Below are positions 17,201 through 27,100 of a stretch of 46,167 nt of DNA, piece after piece. The translations under genes and the position numbers were made by a program. The notes beneath the pieces are model-generated. The model was not told the origin of the DNA, did not search any database, and saw only the letters and a list, made by a program, of their open reading frames with translations. The DNA comes from an uncultured Verrucomicrobiota bacterium (lineage in GTDB: Bacteria > Verrucomicrobiota > Verrucomicrobiia > Limisphaerales > UBA1412), in the NCBI GenBank assembly GCA_944389455.1, contig CALXMK010000021.1, forward strand, positions 1 through 46,167, read 5' to 3'. Every line of letters starts with the position of its first letter. Position 1 is the stretch's first letter.

Positions 17201-18115
17201 TCGCCTTTGAGAGGAGAACAGGCTAAAGAGGAAGAAGACCCCAGCAATATTGGTAAGCTAAATAATTTCTATGTTCCATGGGGAGGCAATCCGGATAAGG
17301 ATATCACAGGATATCGAGATTCAGTCAATGTAGTAGGAATTAAGGATCCTCATGTGACCTGTTCTGATGACTGGGATTTCCCCACCAATTGGTATGGCAA
17401 GCCTTTTGCTTATCCTACAATCGGTTGGTTGGGTAAGATCCATCGTGGAACCCCATGGCAAACGGTTTATCTGAAGTCAGATTCTGTTGCTGAAGATGTT
17501 TGGGAGAAATGGTCTGGCAGAAAAGCATCTTATCCTACGAATGATTGGAAACTAATGGATCTCTTTACAACAGCGATCAATGAGAATGCGGGCAAGGGAT
17601 TGCTTTCGGTTAATCAGACTAATACGGCAGCTTGGGCAGCTGTTCTGTGCGGAATTAATCTCTTGAATACAACCAATAATACAGTTTTGATTGAGCCGGT
17701 TTCCGACAATTTTCATCAGATTGTGACAAATATTAATGCAACCCGTGCTCAGATGCCTAACGGAGTGTTTAGTTATCAGGGACAGATTCTGGCTTCGCCG
17801 GCTTTGACAGTGGAGTCGCCTTATATTGAGGATCCGGAGGGGAGCGATGTTAACGATGCCGTCTTGGAATGGCTGCCCATGCAGATTATGTCTCTCCTCA
17901 AAGAGGATCAGCCTGCCTACCTTGTCTATGCTTATGGACAAGCACTGGCGCCAGCTCCGGGAGCAATTGTATTGGCTCCTGGACCTTACAGAGGAATGCC
18001 GACCAATTATGTGGTGACGGCGGAATATGCTACCAAGACCGTTTTCCGGATAGAGAATGCTCCGCTCAATCCGAAGGTGGTTGTGGAAAGTTTTGATATA
18101 TTACCAATGGAGTAA
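14273..18115 (+). CDS. giant PilX/GspK-like minor pilin (Verru_Chthon cassette A-like)
   Basis: A 1280-residue protein with a short basic leader (MRLRFFRDTERG), a possible prepilin cut after G12, and a hydrophobic helix to about residue 36. Like GspK and PilX it lacks Glu at +5. 'NARLMAEAGVEHLKAKVVANIL' after the helix is the PilX/GspK early helix. Ordinary GspK is about 320 residues, so more than 900 residues are extra; they are Asn/Thr/Asp/Tyr-rich with very many 'TN' dipeptides and no recognised enzymatic motif. By analogy with GspK and PilX/PilY1 it may cap the fibre tip and act in adhesion or substrate capture. It is coupled to the PilW-like gene upstream, and the giant subtilase starts 13 nt downstream. 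Confidence 0.75.
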   Translation: MRLRFFRDTERGVALVVTLIMLSVVTFLAIAYLSLSRRDQSSIGNAVDQNNARLMAEAGVEHLKAKVVANILLNTNVGNYDLIVSTNFNLQDKRDFSGIAYPNRGYLTNVCLYDTNGEPVPWSIDQLRISLANLQVDPCVPVFYDVIHDRSRTNESRFFLDFNRNGIFDPTRMTNSGDTGALQVLNWGDPQWIGVLQNPNLPHSASNQFIGRFAYVGVPVGKTLDINYIHNNTKQNTQGLTQYAYQRGQGVGSWELNLAAFFRELNPLQWEEDEYVYFSATNQYNRGLTFSDALEVLNYRYDEDYDNLAAMTDNIWIPNDNAYEEWGRLLYRGENLQIDRQDVIDRFQYDLADTYSDGPLQLTAYQTGDSEADWAAKDNETENHLDDPWVGSDNPRRIFDIQELVDDSKFSSGMVERLQGIYQNKSFTDEEHYYTNDIAFYRLISQLSADSVYTADDRIPLNYTTVAVSGQTNFIPWTANRLTASNFLYLTADKLLSTYLGKNLKNVQIYPTNEYTADVHQFLQLAVNIYDAMTNQAPQSLNGPSLPAVFRPLYRVDNGRVFLDSYEIVTNDVEDWLDNDSFVRIVSRTSGGNAVVSQTDMTVEAFRGMADSKDGKVRLNVVGMPWLIGARKGYPNFNEQELLTDIQMTRKIGLNRRNTGGGIFNVQDMWVQYVLSISNRLSMEAWNSYQEDDFDFYRPLRIRMTNQLSSALWQGGRIIQVATSTNSYGMPTQYSNYVTRILSTNLTSSDIGSRWEAGRFQTVISSNLLFVPASIIETHQSGGVNYSTNAGNVTLEPKNPSTFYQGANFLANGSLYITMTNRITYIAIDQENDWLIDYVTIEKTNLFDLSDIIRGNTSTVGTTAGQGTSSVENTLWDPYYGIQRQIEISLGNVEDHNTWEEFAGNINEREYQIQGFRQFCGLTNSLSSNGIMDRQGIYRQTPYNPSVHKLIIESLQVNDPLVHYHIGDLVNFTNVYSPLRGEQAKEEEDPSNIGKLNNFYVPWGGNPDKDITGYRDSVNVVGIKDPHVTCSDDWDFPTNWYGKPFAYPTIGWLGKIHRGTPWQTVYLKSDSVAEDVWEKWSGRKASYPTNDWKLMDLFTTAINENAGKGLLSVNQTNTAAWAAVLCGINLLNTTNNTVLIEPVSDNFHQIVTNINATRAQMPNGVFSYQGQILASPALTVESPYIEDPEGSDVNDAVLEWLPMQIMSLLKEDQPAYLVYAYGQALAPAPGAIVLAPGPYRGMPTNYVVTAEYATKTVFRIENAPLNPKVVVESFDILPME

Positions 18116-18128
18116 GAGAATTTTGAGT

Positions 18129-21100
18129 ATGCGTCGCAGAAAAATAGGGGTATTGATTGTTTTTCTAGCTTTGGCAGGAGTTTTGGCCTGGCAGGTAGTA
18201 GAGACTGATTCAGTTAGACGGCTTCAGAAACGAGCAAAAAACTCCGAGGGGATTTCAGAGGTTTATTCGAATGATAATGTTTTAACACAAAAGACATTGT
18301 TGGTTAGTAATCTGTCTTCAGAATTGGAGAAGACGGCTGATTTGGAACAAGAGGATCAGGAGTTATTGGTTCAAATACCGAGTCGAGAGAATGGTTGGGT
18401 GGCGGCTAATACGACTGTAGATATAGATCGGCTGGCAAGGTCGGAAACGGCTATTCTGCTGCGTAATGCTCGTATTGAAACATTGGAAGAGCGTGAGGTG
18501 CCAATACCGACTTCTCTCCAAGCTGGAAAGGAGCCAGGATGTTATATTATTCAGGCTCAGGGAAATATTGATCAAGAGTTTTACCGTCAGCTGGAGAGGC
18601 TGGGGGGGAAAGTAATCTCTTATATTCCGAACAATGCTGCTTTGGTGGCCATTAGTGCGGAGAATCTTGATAAGGGAGAGGCGAAGTTTGCCTCTGTCCT
18701 TCCATATCATCCTTATTATAAATTGGATAAGCAGCTCTTAGAGGTAGCTTTAAATGAAAATCAGGAGCCTTATCGAGCCGGAACGGTGGTTCAAGTTGCT
18801 TTGACTCCAGGCGGAGAGGAATCATTTGCCTCTTATGCTAAATCAATTGGGATGACGGTGCTTTCACGGATGGAATCACCATTTGGTCAAGTGGCAATGG
18901 TACAGCCTCGAGCGGAGCAGATTACCCAATTAGCTCGTTTACCTGAAGTTCATCTGATGGGGGTTACCTATCCTCGCGCGTTGGCCAATGATTTAACCAT
19001 GCAGCGCCTGAATATTACAACCAATCCTGCTAATGTGGATACTTATTTAGGATTGAGCGGCAAAGATATTTTGCTGAATGTAAACGATGAGATGGTGGAT
19101 GATTCTCATCCGGCCTTGCAAGGAAGAATTATCTTTGCAGAGGATACTAATGGAAATCCAGTTCTGCCCTCGATGACCAATGATATGTCTCATGGAACTC
19201 ATGTAATGGGTACAATTTTGGGCAATGGAGCAGAATCAGATTCCGTGGGAACTAATGCATCTGGTTCTGTTTCTGGAGCACTGTTTAAAGGGGTAGCTAC
19301 AAATGCTATGGCTCTCTATTTACCTGTGGAAACTGGGGTTCGTGGAACCGGTTTGGAAGCGGATATGATTCGGTGGGCAGCTGAGACCAATTATATAGAG
19401 CGGCGGCGTACTAATGTATTAATTTCAAATAACAGCTGGAATTTTATCAATTCACCTGAGTATGACTTATCGGCGTCCATGTTCGATCTTGCTTCGAGAG
19501 ATGCTTTGACGACGGTAAGCGGCTCTCAGCCGATGCTTTTTGTTTTCAGTGCAGGAAATGCTGGATATGGAAATGAGGATGGACGCGGTGGAGATTCAGA
19601 TACGATTCTCTCTCCGGCGACAGCCAAAAATGTGATTACGGTAGGTGCGTTGGAGTCAGCTCGTAATGTGACAGTTTATCGTACTAATGAGGTTTATTTT
19701 ACCAATATTGTAGACGGGGTACCTGAAGTAAGCACGAATTTTAATATTACTACTAATTCGACTTTGATGGATGCTTCTGATGATGATTCACAGGTGGCCA
19801 GTTATTCTTCTCGCGGAAATGTGGGAATCGGAACCGAAGGTTCGCGTGGGCGTATCAAGCCGGATGTAGTGGCACCGGGATCTTATATCATTTCAACTCG
19901 TGGAGCGGGGGAAGATAATGATGTTCCAGAAAATTATGAAGAGGTACAAATCTTTGCCAGTCAGATTTTGGAAATCAATAGTACTAATAATTACGCTTTC
20001 TTTGGGGCAACTAATATTGTAGGAATTAAAGTGGAAGTTTTTACAAATGCCAGCACCGTACTTCCTATGCCTGATTTAAAGATATTCCTTAAAAAAGGAG
20101 CCAGTCCCACGAGCGGAGATTATGTAGGAGATAACAGTTTTACAACGAATTTTGTTATTACTCCGGATGAAGATTCAGAAGATGATTCTTCTTCGGAAGA
20201 TCAAGAATCGTCTGAGGGTGAAGATTCTGAGAGTGGGAGTGAAGACGATGATGGGGGCAGCAGTACGGGAGGAAGCGATGAGGAAGAACCGGTTATCAGT
20301 CCTGGTTTTGGAGATTGGTATCTCTCGATTGCCGGAGCCGAATCGGAAGTGGTTTATTATGATTTAGTATTAACTTTAACTCTGAGATATTCCGATGAAG
20401 AGAGGGAGTATTATGAGGATTTAGAAGCGGCTAATGAATCTCTGGGAGATTATTATCGTTATGAAACGGGGACAAGTATGGCTGCGGCAGCCGTCACAGG
20501 TACATTGGCATTAGTTCAGGAGTTTTTTGAAATTTATGCCCCGGCAGGTACGGTGAATCCTTCACCGGCTTTGCTTAAGGCTCTTTTAATTAATGGTTCT
20601 AATCCTGTCAGCAATGATTATAGTCGGCGTGAGCCATATGGGGTGAATTATTCCGGTTGGGGAATTCCAAATATGACCAATCTGATTCCGGTCGAATTGA
20701 CCAATAGTGATTCTTCGACTTGGCCAATTTGGTTTGTGGATCAGAATCCTACTAACGCTCTGAGTACGGGAGAGAGTTGGGAGCAGCTAATTACTGTTCC
20801 AGCTGGATATAATGAGGGGAATATGAAGGTTACGCTGGTTTGGACTGATCCGGCCGGTAATCCTTCAGCCGCGGTTAAGTTAGTCAATGATCTGGACTTG
20901 GTTGTTTCCAATAGTGTGACTCATCAAGTTTATGTTGGAAATGATTTCCCGATTAGTTCCGATTATAATTCAGCTTATTCTTTTGATCATGGAACCAATG
21001 GTTCCGGAGAGGAGGTCACGCCTCCCACAGAGTCGGAAGAAGGAGATGAAGAAGATGATACGGAAACTCCATCTTCTGGTGATAATCCGCTTGATCCGAA

Positions 21101-24100
21101 TAGTCCAGAAGCCCTGATGGAGAACGCACGTGATTTTGTCAATAATGTTGAATCGGTGATTATCAAGGGACCTTTGGATACCAATTATGTGATTTCAGTG
21201 CAGGCTCGCCGGGTGAATGTAAATGCAGTTACGGCACACCCGGATGGCATTGTTCAGGATTTTGCCTTAGTTGTCTCATTCCAAAATACAGATATGCAGT
21301 TTAGCAGTACGAATTCCTTTGATATCGAGGATCCGGAGGATAATGAAGGTCTCAGCGGAACTAATCTGTGGGTTGCTCCTATTGATATTGTAACCAATAG
21401 TGTAGCAATGCTGAAACAGAAAGTGGGAGCTAATTCTCCGCTAATCGGAATCGGAGAAGGAGAGGATTATACTCCGACTAATGGTGTTCCGGCTCAATGG
21501 CATTTCTATGTTTTCACTAATTCCTGGTGGAGTGTGGTTGAGACAAATATTTCTTCTACCAATACAACGGGAGGAACAGAAGGGGAAGATAGTCCAGATG
21601 ATGGAGAGGAAGATGGAGAAGATGAAGAAGATAATCCGGATGATGAACCAACTACGACTCGAGTGCGAGTGGGGGGGCCCAATGTCGCATTCTCTACGTT
21701 CCTGCCACCTAATTTGGCTATGCCGGCCCGTTATAATAATGCGGATATTGATATGTATGTCTCGACGAATTCCGCTTTAACCAATTTAGATGCGAAGGTT
21801 ATTGCCGAAGCAGTTGAGAAGGGATGGTGCAGTCGTAAACAGGGAGGCAGCGAGCTCTTTTATATGACTAATGCTCTTGAGAATGAGGTATTCTATATAG
21901 GGATCAAGAGTGAAGATCAGATGGCCGCTGAATATGGCTTTGTTGGAATATCGAGTGAATATCCGTTTGATGAGAATGATAACGGTAATCGCATCGTTCG
22001 TTTTAATCCGGGAGGGGTATGGGTGCCTGATGGTTCTCCAGACGAACCGGGCGGAAATTATCTCTTCGGTATTGTAACAGATTCTATTGCAGTCGATAAT
22101 ATCATTATTACAAATACCTATTATGCGGAAAATGCGGGTGATCTTTATATTTCGCTCAGTCACTCCTCTTCTAGCTGGAATGATGGAGTAGTGGTTTTAC
22201 ATAATCATTCTTTCTTTGATGATATTTTAGATCCAGTCGAAACCAATGAAGTGATAATTGTGTATGATGATTCTGATATGGCACCGACAGACCGTCGTAA
22301 AACGGATGGACCTGGTACGCTTCAGGATTTCCAGAATGATGAAGGAAGCGGCCTCTGGCTAATGACCTTGGTGGATAACGCGTTGAATCATACCAATCGA
22401 GTGGCTTCGCAGATGTATATCACTCCTTATAATGCCAACAATGTTTTGGTAGTAGCTCCTTATTCGTTTGTTTATCGAGCTTTTGATGTAGCAGAAGATG
22501 TCATTGCGGTTAATATTACGATTTCGGAGATAGATCCTGAATTGCCATTGGAGTTGTATGTTCTTTATGGGGAAAGACCGACACTTGAGCTTTATGATTA
22601 TAAGGATTCAATAACGCCACCCGGACGGACGGTGACCATTACTCGAGACGATATTCCGGCATTAGAGACGGGCCGTTATTGGCTGGGAGTTTATAATCCG
22701 AATGCTGAGGATGTACAGTTCGAGTTGAATATTGAGTTTGTACACGGTTTTATTATAGGGGATGATTTGGGAACTCCTTCTGAGCGGACTCCTTTGGAGC
22801 TGCAAGATGATGCTTATACGCTTTCTCAAGTAGGAACCAATACGGTGGTAGATGAGGAGACAGGTGAAAGTCAGCATTTTGAGGTTATCCATGATTCCAT
22901 CATTACGGTGGATGAGGATCGGGTGGTTGATAATGTGAATGTGGGTGTACGGATAGATCATCCGCGTATCTCTGATTTAAGTATTTCTCTTGTCAGTCCT
23001 TCGGGTAAAACAATCCTGCTTTCGGAAAACCGTGGGTGGGGTGCGACAAATGCGGCTCCAGATGAGGTAGCTCTGATTCCTAATGAGGATAATAATTCTT
23101 GTTATGGTTCTGGAACGACGAATGATCCAGGAGAATATACTTATGCTTTTTTCAGCAGTGATACTAATTACACATTGATGCCGATTAAGTTTGAGCAGCC
23201 TCCGTTCCTCCGTAATGGACGTGGAGAACCCATTTATACTTCTCCTTTTGAGGATGCAGTACCTGGAGATTATTCTTATATAGAGCCTGTAGATCCTGAT
23301 ACAGTGGTGAGCAGTATTCAATCAGGAGATTTCCTCTGGTCTCTTGTCGCTTCGACTAATACGGTGGTGAATTGGAATGAGGAGACAGAGGTCAATGAGA
23401 CTAATTTGGTTACTGTGACCAATTATGGCGCATGGGTCTGGACAGATGAGCTTGAGGCCTATAATGGAACCAATTTCCTAATTGGAAATAGAGCTGTCTT
23501 TACGACAACCTTTACTAATCTGATTCCGAACACGAATTATATTCTGAGGATACCATTTAAACGTCCAGAACCGCTGGATGGACTTATTGCCTGGTGGAAA
23601 GGAAATGAGGATTATAATGATTCTCTTTGGAATTTGCCACTGGAGGCGATGAGCGGTCAGAGCTGGCCTCAATTTGATCCTGACGGCAAGGTGGGGTATG
23701 GCTTTGGAATGACCAATGCTGCGCTGGTGGGCAAAGCTCCTCATATTTTGAGTGAGACTGCGACTAATTTTACAGTAGAAGGTTGGTTTAAAGTTGATCC
23801 TAATATTGTTCAGGAGTATGCCAATAAAGATGGTGGCCCGAATATGCCTCTCTTTGAGTTTTCTCAATATGTTACCAATTGGGTTACAAATGTGGTTGAA
23901 CTGGACGAGGAGACCTTTGAGACGAATATTGTGGAGGAGGTTCTCTTGGATCGTGGACTTTCTGCTTGGCTCAAGGGGAGCGTTTGGTCTAACTCGGTTG
24001 AGCAAATTTTGCCTCATGGTACTTTCTGTCTGGAATTAGGCAAGGATGTTCATGGGGAACCGGTGAGCTTAACGGTCAATCTGGTGAATCAGATAGCTGT

Positions 24101-27100
24101 TCCTACGGCTGATGAATATTTAGCCTTCTTTACCAATTGGGTACATTTAGCAGTGACCTTTGCCAGCACACCGGAAGGAGATGTTGTACGGATCTTTTCG
24201 AATGGAACAATGGTTCTTGAACAGGTTTTCGAGCGTAACACAGTTCTTCCTGATTTACTTTGGGATTTCAATTTGGGCTATGGAACTGAATTGTTCTGGG
24301 ATGAGACATTGCAGGGTGTTGCCTCGCAGCGATATTTCTATCAGGGAGGATTGGATGAATTCTCATGGTATTCGCGTGCGTTGGAAACTAATGAGGTAGA
24401 AAGCATTTATCAAGCGGATTTTCTAGGCAAAGAGGGATTGTCTCATCCACCGCTGTCCGTAAATTCAGCCGCTAAGGTGACATTACGAGTGCAGGGGGCA
24501 GAAACGAATCTTTTCAGTGCTTCTTTGCCGGATATTCTGACGGAATGGCAGGTGGGCAATGGACATTTTATAACGCCTCCATTGGATGAAAGTTCTACGA
24601 ATGAAGTTGTTTATGAATTAATAATCGATATAACTCGGGGAGCAGTTGCCTTTGATGATATTTCGATTACTACCCGTGGCATTGCCTATGAGCCGGAGGT
24701 TTCTCTGAATAATTTGAAGGAGGAGAATGCTAGAGGAGATTGGCAGCTTTTGATTCAAGATACACGCGCAGGAGCGACTAATCCGACTCCGATTCTGCAC
24801 AGTTGGACGTTGGATTTAGGATATCAGGCTACCAATGTGGCGTTTATTGATCTGAATGAAGAGAATGACTACAGTTATTCAGGAACGATTACAAATCTGA
24901 TCGAAGAGCTGGTATTGAGCGGAGAAGATCCTCAAACGGTTTATTTCCGAGTGATGGTTCCTTCGTGGGCTACCGCCGCTACCAATCTGCTGGTAGGAGA
25001 TCAAGATATGGTAGTAGCGGGACGCTGGAGCGGTGTGCCGAAGTTTGATTTAGCTGTAGATGATTATCAATGGTTCTATACTGCGCCTGAGACGAATAGC
25101 TATATTCTGACGACGAATATTTCCTCGCAGGCGTCTCTGATTCCTGGTGGACGTTATTATCTGGCTTTGCGCAGCGGAGCTTGGACGACGAATGATGTTA
25201 ATTATTCCATCAAGGTTGATTTTGGCGAAGGAGGATATGATCCAGAGCAAGGGGTTATCTCATTGACTAATGGAGTGCCTTATTTGGTGGATCCAGAGCA
25301 GGGAGGCGGTGCTCGCAGTGTAGACTATTACCGCTTTACGGTAGAGACTAATGCAGTTGCAGCTTCCTTCTTGGTGTATGATGCTCCGACAAACTTGGTT
25401 ATGGTAATCAGCCGTGGATTGCCATTACCGACGGATTCGAATTATTCCTACAGCGCGGCCTCCGGCAATAGTGGTTATGCTCAGGTGATGATTTATACCA
25501 ATTCAGCCCCTGTACCTCTTTCCGCTGGGAATTGGTATATTGGTGTTTATAACGGAGCTTATAATGCGTCCGAACCTTTCACACCGATTTCTTATAAGAT
25601 TATCGCCACTCAATATACAGTCAATCCGCCGGTGCCGTTGCCGATGGATAGTGGTGCGCCGATTACTGCTCGATTAGAGCCGGGCGAAACCCATTATTAT
25701 CAGTATAATGTTACGGCCAACGCGATATCACTCTGGACTCAGATTGATCAGATTCTGGGAGGGAATCTCAATGTTTACAATAAATATGGATTACCTTTGC
25801 CGGATGTGACCAATTGCTTCTATGATTTTGCGATTTCTCCAACGAATAGTCTGGATTGGATGCTGACAACCGACGCAACGAATTCATATCCTTTGACTCA
25901 AGGATCTTGGTTCTATGCTATTGAAAATACTAATGATTTTGCGGTGGATTACCGGATCCGCGTGACGGAGTTTTCAATAGATCCTTCATTGATTGTCTGG
26001 TTGACCAATGGAATCGCATCTACAAATCTGGTTGGTTTGCTGCCGGACGGAACGAATCGGGTTTATTATGGGTATGACGTGAGCACCAATGCTGTAGGCT
26101 CACTTTTTGAGGTGTTTGACCGAAAGGATGGCAATGTAGCGCTATATATCATGCCGGGGCAGATACCCGATCCAAGTCAGTATCTCTACTGGGATATTGC
26201 CACTGAAGGATTAACCAATGCCTATACACGTTACAGCGCTTGGTCCGGGTCTCTTACGGCGGGTTATTGGTTCTTTACGGCAATGAATGATCAAGTTTTG
26301 CCGGATACACAGGGACCGAGCGTGACTTATCAGATTCGGGCGACAGAATTTAATCCGCCGGAGGAAGAGGATATTATAGGATTAGTGAATAATTATCCGA
26401 TTCATGTGGCAAATGCTCCTGTCTATTCGGAGAGTTATTATCGTTACACGACAGGACAGAATCCGCTGCAATTAAGTTTTACTGTGACTAATGTGACACA
26501 AATGGTCTCCATGTATTTGCTGAATACTTCTCCGGCAGCGGGACCGACTGTCTCTGTATATCCTCTCCAATGGGTTTGGATGGGCGGAGTTATTACGCTG
26601 GATTCAACGAATGCCTTCCTTCCGCTGACCCAGGGAAATTGGTATTTGGTGGTAGAAAATACAGCTCTTTATCCGACCGATTATGATGTTTGGGCTACTG
26701 AAGTAGGTGCTGAGGAGCCGGAACAGCCGATTGACACCGGATTGGAATATGATCCGGAAACGGGATTGGCAACTCTGGTTTGGGCAAGTGAAATTGGAGC
26801 TAAATATGGAGTGCAGGGTACGTATAATATTTTTGATACACCGGTAGTCTGGGAGCAATTCGATGAGGTTATTGCAAGTAATCAGATCAGTCGCTATCCG
26901 CTGACCCGAGAACTGATGGAACGTTATGTTTTCTTCTCTGTTAAGCTCTTGGAGCGAACAAATACAATTGATCCGGAAAATATTGATACTTATGTCAACT
27001 ATGATTCTTTCAATGGAACACTGAATCTTAGCTGGTATGGATTGATAGGAAATCTCTACTATATTGAAGGAAAAGAATCCCTGACGGATACGAATTGGGT

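Noticed and set aside
18057..18128. Earlier in-frame ATG for the giant subtilase, overlapping the PilX-like gene by 59 nt.
   Set aside because: The extra 24 residues are not a signal sequence, while the ATG at 18129 directly begins an Arg-rich n-region and hydrophobic segment.
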